Shown: piece by piece, positions 15,185 to 23,103 of the stretch | How the letters are laid out: the number at the start of each line of letters is the position of its first letter | How positions within the stretch are numbered: position 1 is the first letter of the stretch | NCBI GenBank assembly: GCA_964429195.1 | Contig: CAYSBC010000027.1 | Coordinates: forward strand, 1 to 24,458 | Direction of reading: 5' to 3' | Length of the DNA stretch: 24,458 nt | Origin: JBBAFM01 sp041655415 | Lineage (GTDB): Bacteria > Bacillota > Clostridia > Peptostreptococcales > JAAYPU01 | The notes under the pieces: model-generated | Told to the model about the DNA's origin: nothing | Seen by the model: the letters and a program-made list of their open reading frames with translations, nothing else | Databases searched by the model: none | Position numbers and translations under genes: made by a program

Positions 15185-17008
15185 TTACCTTTTAAAATGA
15201 TGACTATAATAATATTCTACATTTAAAAAGTCCTCGTATCTTTGTTGGTTTTGGTGGGATAAATTCGTTGTATAGCTTTCTCCTTCCCTAAAATAAGCCG
15301 GATTGTTCACTTGAATATGCTTTTTGTATTCCTGTAAATATTGCATATATTCATTGCCTTCCCAACCAAGATGTTCAAATATCTCTGCCATCAAAAGATT
15401 GGGACTGATGTCCTTACCTCTTCCTACAAGCTCACGATTCAGAGCAGTATTTGCAGAATAATTACCCCATAAAATATAAGGTGTTGAATAATAGTTTAAA
15501 AAGCCTTCGGGAGTAGCAAAATCCAAATCAATACCTAACATGTCATATCCATCTATGCCAAGCCATGGGTTATGGTCCCCAAAGAACACTAGAATTGTTG
15601 GCTCCTCTTCTTGATCAAAATAGTCAACCAATTTTTTTATGGCTATATCTGTATACCTAATGCCTTCCAAATAGTTATTAATGATATTGTAGGTGCTTTC
15701 ATCATAATGATTATAATCCTCCTTTTTTTTCAGGAATTCATAATTAGAAAAGCTTTCTTCTGGATAAGGACCATGATTTTGATAAGTAACTGTAAAATTA
15801 AAGTAGGGCTGATGATTGCGTTTACTGTTTTCATAGCCATCGATGATATGATCAAAAAAATCTTGATCATTTAAAAAATCGATCTGTATTTCTTGGTATT
15901 TATTCTCATAATAATCAAAAGAATCAAAGCCTAATAGTTTGTTTACATTCCTCCTATTATAAAACCAACCATAGATGGGATGCATGGCCTCAGTCCGATA
16001 GTCTTGTTCTTGGAAATACCAGATGAAAGAATTTGTTTTTCTGAAATAAGCAGGATGATTGTTATATCCTGTCAAAAATGACCTTTCGGTTTGAATTGTT
16101 TCTCCTGCAAAGATATTATTCACTAATTTTCCATGAATAGATTTCTCTTGAATTTTGTGAAAGTTTTCATAGGGATTTATTCCAAAATCAACAGCTTCGA
16201 ATTTCGAAAAGTCATTAAAGGATTCTAACATGACGGCAATGAAGTTTACTTTTTGATCATCTGGAATATCTGCATAAGCAAACTTATTTAAATCTTCTAA
16301 AGCTTTTGGTTTATCATAGTTTTCTGGCGGGACTTCCTTTAAATGCTTAATACTATAAATAAATGGATAGACAAAACCTTTGGATTGAAATTGTTGGTGC
16401 TTAGACCAGATATTGATGAGCTCTTTATCGCCAGCATTATAATATACTTCATAATTAAAATAGGGGCCATCAAATAATAGAAAACCTAGGAATACTACCG
16501 CAAACAACAAAGAGAATCTAATTTTACTTCTTTGTATTTCATAGTTTTTAATACGCTTCAATAGAATTGTAAGAGTCAATAATCCTAAAAGTATAATAAC
16601 TATACCGGGAGTCAATTTTATTTCATATCGATTAGTCATCTCCAAGGATTCTTTTAAATAGCGAAGATCTATAAAGGTGAATGGATCATCCCTATAAGTC
16701 AACTTAAACATATTCACGATAGATAAAGCTACAAATGAAATGCTAGTTATAAATCCTATCCATAGTTTGTTTGACAATAAATAAATGGCCGCCATCCATA
16801 AAAAAATGGGTATAAAATTCATAAATAGCAATATTTCACAGTCAAAGTAGCTTTTAAAGATTGGCATCTGAGGATTCCAATCGGGGCAAGCAAATATAAA
16901 TGTCAGTAGCATAATAAAAATACTTAAAGAAATTAAGATAAGCAATCCTGACAAGCCTTGTAGATACTTATTTTTTGATCTCAATATATTAGGTAACTTA
17001 TTAATCAC
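15185..17008 (-). CDS. LTA synthase family membrane sulfatase (phosphoglycerol transferase-like)
   Basis: This is a membrane enzyme with an extracellular alkaline-phosphatase/sulfatase-fold domain, of the family that polymerises glycerol-phosphate (or moves related head groups) onto glycolipids. The 607 residues contain about five membrane helices within 20-180. The outer catalytic domain has metal/active-site candidates E262 (VMLESF), the nucleophile T304 in AGETIQTERSFLTG, H412 in YQNHGPY and D478-H479 in FFGDHNP. The start is GTG at 17008 with GGAGAT seven bases upstream. A TATAAT at 17051-17046 suggests its own promoter. It is not possible to tell a true lipoteichoic acid synthase from a paralogue with another substrate. 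Confidence 0.88.
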   Translation of the reverse strand: MINKLPNILRSKNKYLQGLSGLLILISLSIFIMLLTFIFACPDWNPQMPIFKSYFDCEILLFMNFIPIFLWMAAIYLLSNKLWIGFITSISFVALSIVNMFKLTYRDDPFTFIDLRYLKESLEMTNRYEIKLTPGIVIILLGLLTLTILLKRIKNYEIQRSKIRFSLLFAVVFLGFLLFDGPYFNYEVYYNAGDKELINIWSKHQQFQSKGFVYPFIYSIKHLKEVPPENYDKPKALEDLNKFAYADIPDDQKVNFIAVMLESFNDFSKFEAVDFGINPYENFHKIQEKSIHGKLVNNIFAGETIQTERSFLTGYNNHPAYFRKTNSFIWYFQEQDYRTEAMHPIYGWFYNRRNVNKLLGFDSFDYYENKYQEIQIDFLNDQDFFDHIIDGYENSKRNHQPYFNFTVTYQNHGPYPEESFSNYEFLKKKEDYNHYDESTYNIINNYLEGIRYTDIAIKKLVDYFDQEEEPTILVFFGDHNPWLGIDGYDMLGIDLDFATPEGFLNYYSTPYILWGNYSANTALNRELVGRGKDISPNLLMAEIFEHLGWEGNEYMQYLQEYKKHIQVNNPAYFREGESYTTNLSHQNQQRYEDFLNVEYYYSHHFKR

Positions 17009-17045
17009 TGTTATCTCCGTTATATCTATTTTATTCTGTATTTAT

Positions 17046-17051
17046 ATTATA
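17046..17051 (-). promoter_or_regulatory. -10 element for the LTA synthase-like gene
   Basis: A perfect TATAAT on the - strand, 38 bases before the GTG start, between the MFS gene and the sulfatase gene. No clear -35 was found. Confidence 0.45.
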
Positions 17052-17067
17052 ACGGATAGGGGCTGTA

Positions 17068-18279
17068 TTAGGAAGAAGGAAAATTGCTGTAGAAATATAA
17101 GACCCCTACCAAAGCTAAAAAAAGGCCGGAAAAAATGAGAATAGTTTCGATAGCTATCATGTCAGCTAAGGGGCCAAAAATCAAGATGGCAATCGGCATG
17201 GCACTGGAAGCTATAATTTGTACAATAGAAAAAACACGCCCCATCATGGTTGGATCCGTTATTTCCTGAATGAAAACTGTTTCGGCGGTTGCTATAATGG
17301 GCATAAAAAGACCTGAAATGCCCATGATGATTAAATATACCCCGAAATTCCTTGCCATTCCTAACAGGACGAAGGTTATACCAAAGGCTACTAGACATAT
17401 AGAAATAATCCGAATCTTATTTTTAAAATGACCATAAAGTGATACAAACACCCCTCCTATGAGAGAACCAATTGTCCAGGCTAGTTCATTTGCTGTGAGA
17501 AGCCATACATCATCACCGAAGCTTCGAGTGACCATGAGGGGTGATAGCACAGCTGCAGGAGTGATTAAAAAAAACGAAAAGGCATAGCATATAATAATCC
17601 TTCGAAGGAAGGGGTTTTGAAATGCGTAATCAATACCTTGCTTCAGTTCGGTAAAGGTAGATGCAAGCTCATCATGTCGCTCTATTTTCTCCACTTTAAT
17701 AAAGCTAAGAATGACGATAGCCAGCGTTGCTGTAATAACATCCAGCATAAATGCCCATCCAATATTCATGGAAGCTAGCACGACTCCCCCTACAGCAGGA
17801 GCTAATAACAATAAAATAGAATTGAGTGTTTGATTAATACCCTGTATTCTGACCAATTTATCCTGGGAAACAAGTTGGGGGTAGATGGCATTAACGGCCG
17901 GCATTTGAATACCGGAACCCAGTGACCGAACAATCGATACAATTAAAAGAAGTTCTAAGCGCTGAAATCCTGCCCAAAATGCAATGGCAAGCCCTAGTGT
18001 TGCTAAGGCAATAAATCCATCTGAAAGCATAATAAGGTATTTCCGGTTATGTCTGTCTGCCCAAACGCCGCCCCATAAGGAGATGATGATTTGAGGAAGC
18101 ATATAGGAAATTGTCGACAGCATGAGCCAGATACCCGAAGATGTTTTTAATGTAATATACCAGATGATAGCATAGCCAACAACGGATGAGCCAAATAAGG
18201 ATATATTCTGGCTTATAAGGAAAAGAATTATTTTTTTATTGAATAAGGGTGTTCCCTTCTCATTCTGGAAAGTTCTCAT
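17068..18279 (-). CDS. MFS transporter, Mef-like (macrolide efflux family) exporter
   Basis: A 12-helix major facilitator of 403 residues. The family pattern is seen in NISLFGSSVVGYAIIWYITL (helix 1), the loop 2-3 motif GVWADRHNRKYLIMLSD (motif A), ALGSG-like IVRSLGSGIQMPAVNAIYPQLV (helix 4), and the central loop FTELKQGIDYAFQNPFLRR. This arrangement is typical of MefA/MFS_3 proteins, which include macrolide exporters, but many members have no known substrate, so a resistance role should not be assumed. The ATG at 18279 follows TAGGTAAAG. A TATAAT on the - strand lies about 95 bases upstream (18378-18373). No regulator or ABC-F partner is adjacent. Confidence 0.88.
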   Translation of the reverse strand: MRTFQNEKGTPLFNKKIILFLISQNISLFGSSVVGYAIIWYITLKTSSGIWLMLSTISYMLPQIIISLWGGVWADRHNRKYLIMLSDGFIALATLGLAIAFWAGFQRLELLLIVSIVRSLGSGIQMPAVNAIYPQLVSQDKLVRIQGINQTLNSILLLLAPAVGGVVLASMNIGWAFMLDVITATLAIVILSFIKVEKIERHDELASTFTELKQGIDYAFQNPFLRRIIICYAFSFFLITPAAVLSPLMVTRSFGDDVWLLTANELAWTIGSLIGGVFVSLYGHFKNKIRIISICLVAFGITFVLLGMARNFGVYLIIMGISGLFMPIIATAETVFIQEITDPTMMGRVFSIVQIIASSAMPIAILIFGPLADMIAIETILIFSGLFLALVGVLYFYSNFPSS

Positions 18280-18372
18280 ATGCTTTACCTATCGTGCACG
18301 TTCAATTAGATGTAAAAATTAATGGCGAACTGATGCAATGTTTTTTCTGATTTTTTCATTCTACTAAGAATT

Positions 18373-18378
18373 ATTATA
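18373..18378 (-). promoter_or_regulatory. Possible -10 element for the MFS gene
   Basis: TATAAT on the - strand, about 95 bases before the MFS start, in the 196-base gap between the MFS gene and the prenyltransferase gene. No clear -35 was found. I could not identify a strong terminator for the upstream operon here. Confidence 0.35.
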
Positions 18379-18475
18379 CAACAAACCCTTCATCGGTGTA
18401 TAGGGGTGTTTACATAATACAATTATGGTAGACAAATGCTTTTGTATTTTCTTTATTTTAAAAGCTAGTTTAAAT

Positions 18476-19423
18476 TTAAAATATTAATAGGCCAATTACC
18501 AAAGTGAAAGCATAGGAAATTGAAAAAAGTGTAAAGTTTTGAACGGCAATGACAAATGTAGACTCTTTCTTTTGAACTTCTTTAAATCTCTTTATTCCTT
18601 TATAGAGGAATGGAAAAGTAAGCAAAACAAGTAGACAAATAAGTGGTAATGCCTTAAGGATAACACCTATAATGATAGCGACATAGCTGAGGTAATAAAG
18701 CAAGGCAAATAGTTTTATGCCCCTCTCTTCGCCAATATAATAAGGTAGCGTATAACGTTTATTTTCTATATCTTCAGGCAGATCACAGAGGTTATTAGCA
18801 AGCATAATATTAGCGATACCTGCTATCATAGGAAATGAAGCAATCATAATAGGTATTAACTCTTTGATTGAAAAGTTTAATATGAGGTTTCCTTCAATAT
18901 AGCTAAAGACGACTATGTCTAGATGGTAAGCCTGTATATAGACGGTTATAAAGAAAATTAATCCTCCCATAAATAAACCTGAGAAAGCCTCTCCTAAGGG
19001 AGTTCGGGAGATTGGAACCGGCCCAAAGGAATAAAGGATACCGGCACCAAAAGATAAAATACCTAATAATAACACGACTATATCTGTTCTTAAGGCTAAA
19101 ATAATACCAATGATTGTGGCTAAGATGATTAAGAAAGTGATGACAAGTCTTACTTGTTTTATCGTTAAATCGTATGCCACAATGGCATTATGGTGTTCAT
19201 AATTATAACCTTCTTTAACAATAGCTCTTTTAAAGTCCATATAATTGTTTAAAGCCGTCGTCGCCATATCGATGGATAAAAGACTGATTAAAAAGAGCAA
19301 AGTATTTACTATGTTGAAGATTCTGTAACGATAAAAGCAAAATAGTGCTCCCGTAATGAAAGGCAGCATACTTGCTACCTTGGTTTGAATTTCTACCAAT
19401 TTGAAAAAAGATTTGTTATTCAT
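18476..19423 (-). CDS. UbiA family prenyltransferase, MenA/DmkA-like (1,4-dihydroxy-2-naphthoate polyprenyltransferase)
   Basis: An integral membrane enzyme that joins a polyprenyl chain to an aromatic ring; in this context demethylmenaquinone formation is most likely. The 315 residues have eight to nine hydrophobic helices. The two Asp-rich UbiA motifs are present as N59-NYMD63 and NNLCD214LPED218IENKR. The first motif is N-rich rather than the usual NDxxD, as is common in MenA. The ATG at 19423 overlaps the response regulator gene by 8 bases, with AAAGGACG as ribosome binding site, so it is translationally coupled. With the polyprenyl synthase upstream it supplies both halves of quinone assembly, like the dmkA/dmkB pair of the Listeria extracellular electron transfer locus. 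No other men genes are in the window. Confidence 0.85.
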   Translation of the reverse strand: MNNKSFFKLVEIQTKVASMLPFITGALFCFYRYRIFNIVNTLLFLISLLSIDMATTALNNYMDFKRAIVKEGYNYEHHNAIVAYDLTIKQVRLVITFLIILATIIGIILALRTDIVVLLLGILSFGAGILYSFGPVPISRTPLGEAFSGLFMGGLIFFITVYIQAYHLDIVVFSYIEGNLILNFSIKELIPIMIASFPMIAGIANIMLANNLCDLPEDIENKRYTLPYYIGEERGIKLFALLYYLSYVAIIIGVILKALPLICLLVLLTFPFLYKGIKRFKEVQKKESTFVIAVQNFTLFSISYAFTLVIGLLIF

Positions 19424-20150
19424 TTATGTCGTCCTTTGTCTTATATTGATAATAATTTTGAGGCCTGCCGATACTTCCATAAAGCATTTGGAGTTCAATA
19501 ATCCCCTCTTTTTCCATTTGATCTAAATAACGTCTGGCTGTTATCCTTGAAACACCTATTCTATCACCTAGCATACTGGCTGTAAAACTTTCTTTGTTGT
19601 GTTTTTTGAGAAAGGTCAATAATCTGTCGTAGGTTGTATTATGTTCTTCTTTTGAATCAACACTCGAATACCCCGTAGAATCCATGACAGAATCGGGGTT
19701 AGACCAATTCATAAGATTATCAATCTTAGTTTGATTGGCGATGGTTTCATTGATGAGCTCTTCTTTCATTTTTTTATATTTCTTAAGAGCATCTTCAAAT
19801 CGATTGAAGCGGAAGGGCTTGACCAAATAGCCCACGGCACCGTAGCGCAAAGCGCGTTCAATGGAGTTAGAGCTATGATCTGCAGTAATAAAAAGGACGT
19901 CGATGTCAAGCTCGGATTCTCTAATCCATTTCATCAAATCCATCCCTGAACCCTTTGGGAAAAACAGGTCTAAGAAGATAAGGTCAGGTTTATTTTCGGA
20001 TATACCATGGATAGCATCATTTAAAGAGGCATAGGAGCCTATGCAAATATAGCCTTCTACCCTTTGTAAAAACTCTTCTGTAATGCGCCGGACCATTGGA
20101 TCATCTTCAACTATAGCAACGGATATTTTATTAACTTGGTATTCGGACAT
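19416..20150 (-). CDS. Response regulator, CitB/DcuR family
   Basis: A cytoplasmic two-component regulator of 244 residues. The receiver domain (about 9-125) has the acidic pocket E15-D16-D17, phospho-acceptor D61 in DLIFLDLFFPKGSG, the Thr in FITADHSS and the Lys in VGYLVKPFRF. After a linker, the C-terminal winged helix (FTASMLGDRIGVSRITARRYLDQMEKEGIIEL) is of the DcuR/CitB type. The start overlaps the kinase gene by 20 bases, with GGGGGGGTGA just upstream of the ATG, so both proteins should be made together. Its targets are unknown; the operon it lies in is the first candidate. Confidence 0.93.
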   Translation of the reverse strand: MSEYQVNKISVAIVEDDPMVRRITEEFLQRVEGYICIGSYASLNDAIHGISENKPDLIFLDLFFPKGSGMDLMKWIRESELDIDVLFITADHSSNSIERALRYGAVGYLVKPFRFNRFEDALKKYKKMKEELINETIANQTKIDNLMNWSNPDSVMDSTGYSSVDSKEEHNTTYDRLLTFLKKHNKESFTASMLGDRIGVSRITARRYLDQMEKEGIIELQMLYGSIGRPQNYYQYKTKDDINE

Positions 20151-21693
20151 ACCATGTCACCCCCCCATCATTTACAAATTCTATCTTTCCATGCAAAGCA
20201 TCGATTTCTTTTTTTATCATATAGAGTCCAATACCATTACCATTGGGTTTTGTAGTATAGTTTTTTTCGTAAAGATGTTGAGCTGTTTCATCGCTAATCA
20301 TGGGTCCATTATTTTTAATTCTTAAGAAGCAGCTATTACTGTCACTTTGAATGAGTATTTCAATGGATGGATTTTTCACATCGATTAATGCATCCCATGA
20401 GTTATCTAATAAATTTCCTAAGATAGAACAAAAGGTAGTGGATTCCAAGCCTTTGGGAAAACCGGTTACGTAGCTTTCATTTAAGAAGTGGACATCTATT
20501 TTTGCTTCTGTCAATTGATTATATTTAGCCAGCAATAACCCGGCAACTTTATAATCTTTTATTGATTTTTTCATAAAATATTGAAGCTCTTCTCCTTTGG
20601 ATGAAAGAGAATCGATATAATCCAGGGCTTCCTCATAGGCTTCCAATTGTATCAAGCCTGAAACAGTATGTAATTTATTCATAAATTCATGGCCTTGTGC
20701 CCGGAGAGAATCGATCATACCTTGATAATCCGTTATTTGTTCTGCTAATTCTCGTACATGGGTAAAGGATTCTAAGCTTGTTACGGCTCCAACTACTTGA
20801 TTATTGTGATCACGCATTAAACAAGTTCTAATTAATACACGAATATCTTGAGTCAGAAGCTTTTCTTCTTGTTTACTATCTTTCTCAGATTCAATAATTT
20901 CATGAATATATTCCAGCAATTCGGGATGATAAAGGCCTAAGGATTGACCGATAGCATCATCCGGAAGTCCCAATATTTTTTTTGAAGCTTCATTCATGAT
21001 AAGAATCGTACCATTTCGATCAACCGCAATCATACCTTGACCAATACTTTTAAGAATGAGTTCCCTTTGAGTTAAAAGCAATCCAATTTCCTGAGGTTCC
21101 AGCCCAAAAGTGGATTTTTTTATATTCTTAGATAATAAATAGGCGATTAAAATTCCTGCAAGAAGGCCTATGACTAAGCTCAGCTCTAAATTGAGACGGC
21201 TGGCTCTGTTTTCTTGATGAACTTCATCTGTCAGTAGACCTACTAGGACAGCCCCTACTTGATTTCTTTCATAATATACAGGAGCAAAAGCTCGAACAGC
21301 TGAAATAAGCTCATTTCTATCTACACTTTTTTCAGCAATCCCTTCATGGAGTACCTTCTCTTCCCCACCATTCTTATATCTTTTGCCCACACCGCTTTCA
21401 TAAGGATAGGAATATTGAATACCTTCCATATCCATAACAATGATGTATTGATATCTCGTTTCTTTCCTGTAGTCTTCAATGACCATTTGAATTTCTTCAT
21501 AAGGTACCTTTTTACTAAGCCCTTGTTGAACTTCATCTAAAGATGCAATCGTCTTAGCATAATCCAAAGCACTGTTAGCCAATTGGTTTTCAATACTTAT
21601 TCCCATATGTTTAAAGCTCATATAGCCTAACAAAAGCACAAAGGTGGCGATCATGGTGCTGACGGTTATCATAATTTTATAATGTAGTTTCAT
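20131..21693 (-). CDS. Sensor histidine kinase, CitA/DcuS family
   Basis: A membrane sensor kinase of 520 residues. TM1 is at about 8-28, the extracytoplasmic PDC/Cache domain at about 35-165, TM2 at about 171-188, and a cytoplasmic PAS domain at about 208-310. The phospho-acceptor H335 sits in RAQGHEFMNKLHTVSGL. A HATPase domain carries N-box NLLDNSWDAL and G-box GNGIGLYMIKKE. In CitA/DcuS the ligand carboxylates are held by an R-x-x-H pair; the aligned stretch here reads QYSYP (93-97), so both are changed, while the distal Arg (R134 in AVRAFAP) remains. The ligand is probably not plain citrate or fumarate. It starts six bases after the FMN-binding gene with GGTGAAAGGAT as ribosome binding site. 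Confidence 0.92.
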   Translation of the reverse strand: MKLHYKIMITVSTMIATFVLLLGYMSFKHMGISIENQLANSALDYAKTIASLDEVQQGLSKKVPYEEIQMVIEDYRKETRYQYIIVMDMEGIQYSYPYESGVGKRYKNGGEEKVLHEGIAEKSVDRNELISAVRAFAPVYYERNQVGAVLVGLLTDEVHQENRASRLNLELSLVIGLLAGILIAYLLSKNIKKSTFGLEPQEIGLLLTQRELILKSIGQGMIAVDRNGTILIMNEASKKILGLPDDAIGQSLGLYHPELLEYIHEIIESEKDSKQEEKLLTQDIRVLIRTCLMRDHNNQVVGAVTSLESFTHVRELAEQITDYQGMIDSLRAQGHEFMNKLHTVSGLIQLEAYEEALDYIDSLSSKGEELQYFMKKSIKDYKVAGLLLAKYNQLTEAKIDVHFLNESYVTGFPKGLESTTFCSILGNLLDNSWDALIDVKNPSIEILIQSDSNSCFLRIKNNGPMISDETAQHLYEKNYTTKPNGNGIGLYMIKKEIDALHGKIEFVNDGGVTWYVRIPS

Positions 21694-21699
21694 ATCCTT

Positions 21700-22098
21700 T
21701 CACCTATTTTCCGAAGGTTTGGCTTGGTCTAAGGCCTTGCTTACTGCTTCAATCAAGCTGTTGCTTGTATAGGTTGCTCCGGATACAATATCCACATCCG
21801 GAGTGTTTTTCTTAATCATCTTTGATGGTAAACGTTTAAATACAACATCAGCTAGCACTTGAGGTTCTTGGTGGTCTAGGATTTCAATTTCATAAAGCTT
21901 GCCATCTTTAACGATAACCTTGACTTTAATTTCGCTATGATATCCGTAGGCATGGTTGTAATAAATGCCATCTTTATAAGTGTTTTGATTTCTTTCATAG
22001 ACATGAATCAATCCTAGGATCGCTACCGACCCTAGGATAATGATAATAATTGTTAATATTAGGATAGTTACCAGATGCTTTGATAACCTGATTTTCAT
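21700..22098 (-). CDS. Membrane-anchored FMN-binding domain protein with flavinylation motif
   Basis: A 132-residue protein with one N-terminal hydrophobic helix (about 10-32) that would leave the rest outside the membrane, and a single FMN_bind domain (about 40-125: DGIYYNHAYGYHSEIKVKV...). The motif D103-IVSGAT109-YTS matches the consensus used by ApbE (Dxx[ST]GAT) to attach FMN covalently to Thr, as in NqrC, RnfG and PplA; T109 is the predicted site. It has no lipobox cysteine, so it differs from Listeria PplA, a lipoprotein. It is ten bases from the polyprenyl synthase gene with AGAGGTGT as ribosome binding site. No apbE gene is in the window. A role as extracytoplasmic one- or two-electron carrier is inferred. 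Confidence 0.9.
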   Translation of the reverse strand: MKIRLSKHLVTILILTIIIIILGSVAILGLIHVYERNQNTYKDGIYYNHAYGYHSEIKVKVIVKDGKLYEIEILDHQEPQVLADVVFKRLPSKMIKKNTPDVDIVSGATYTSNSLIEAVSKALDQAKPSENR

Positions 22099-22108
22099 CA
22101 GAACACCT

Positions 22109-23089
22109 CTAATTTACTCTATTTAATAATTGTGGAATCAGTAACTTAAGTGCCTTTTTACCTTCTCCCCTTGGCAATTGTTCCACTAAAGTCATCGCTC
22201 TATTGTTATATCGTACCGCAAGAGACTTTGTGATGTCAATAGCACCGGACTTTTTAATGTTCTCAATGAGATAATCGACTTCTTTATTATCGCTGATTCC
22301 TTTTTCCAATTGCTTTTGAATAGCTTCGCCATATTCCGAGCGGAGAGCAAAGATAACCGGGAGACTGTAATGACCTTGAATAAGATCAGCTCTTAACTCT
22401 TTCCCTACTGTTGCATCGTTACCGGTATAATCAAGCAAATCATCGATGACCTGAAAAGCCATACCTATTTGGTAACCGATTTTCGTTAATAGCTTGACTG
22501 TGCTTTCTTTCGCTTTTCCATGAAGGGCACCGGCACTTAGAGCTATAGAAAATAAGGCTGCTGTTTTTCCTGAAACAATTTTCAGATATTCACGTGGTGT
22601 AATATCTACATTATAGCGCCATTTATCTTGCTTCATTTCACCTACACAAATTTTATGAATAGCTTTAGCAAGCCGCACTTCTAACTTTTTGTCGATATCT
22701 AAGTCTGCAATCATTAAGAAGCTTTGACTTAAAAGGAAGTCTCCCATATAAACTGCGTAGGATTTCGAATACTTGGACTGTATAGATTCTTGCCCTCTTC
22801 TTATTTTAGCTTCATCAATGATATCATCATGAATAAGTGTGGCCATATGCAAGGTTTCTATTACAGCTGCAATATCAATGAAACGTGCCTGTTCCCTATG
22901 TTGCCTTTTGCTATAAGAACTTCCTATTAAAAGAAGTAAGGGACGTATCATCTTTCCTGTTGTTGCTTTTACATGATTGAGAGACTCGTTTAAATAACTG
23001 TCTCCCAATCGAAGTTTTTGATCAATGATTAACTTTACCTGGTCAAGTTGGTCAAAAATTTTGTTGTCTTTCATGCCATCATATTGCAT
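22109..23089 (-). CDS. Long-chain polyprenyl diphosphate synthase (HepT/DmkB-like)
   Basis: It extends an allylic diphosphate with isopentenyl diphosphate to make the quinone side chain. Both Asp-rich motifs are intact: D88-D89-IID92 with EAKIRRG after it, and D216-D217-LLD220. Residues four and five before the first motif are small (A83, T84), which fits a long product rather than farnesyl diphosphate. The exact chain length cannot be read. I chose ATG 23089, preceded by a good GGTGAT. A GTG at 23128 would overlap the previous gene and has no ribosome binding site. The protein is then 326 residues. It lies 14 bases after NDH-2 and ahead of the FMN-binding gene; the prenyltransferase four genes on is its likely partner. 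Confidence 0.9.
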   Translation of the reverse strand: MQYDGMKDNKIFDQLDQVKLIIDQKLRLGDSYLNESLNHVKATTGKMIRPLLLLIGSSYSKRQHREQARFIDIAAVIETLHMATLIHDDIIDEAKIRRGQESIQSKYSKSYAVYMGDFLLSQSFLMIADLDIDKKLEVRLAKAIHKICVGEMKQDKWRYNVDITPREYLKIVSGKTAALFSIALSAGALHGKAKESTVKLLTKIGYQIGMAFQVIDDLLDYTGNDATVGKELRADLIQGHYSLPVIFALRSEYGEAIQKQLEKGISDNKEVDYLIENIKKSGAIDITKSLAVRYNNRAMTLVEQLPRGEGKKALKLLIPQLLNRVN

Positions 23090-23103
23090 AGTATCACCAT
23101 TTC

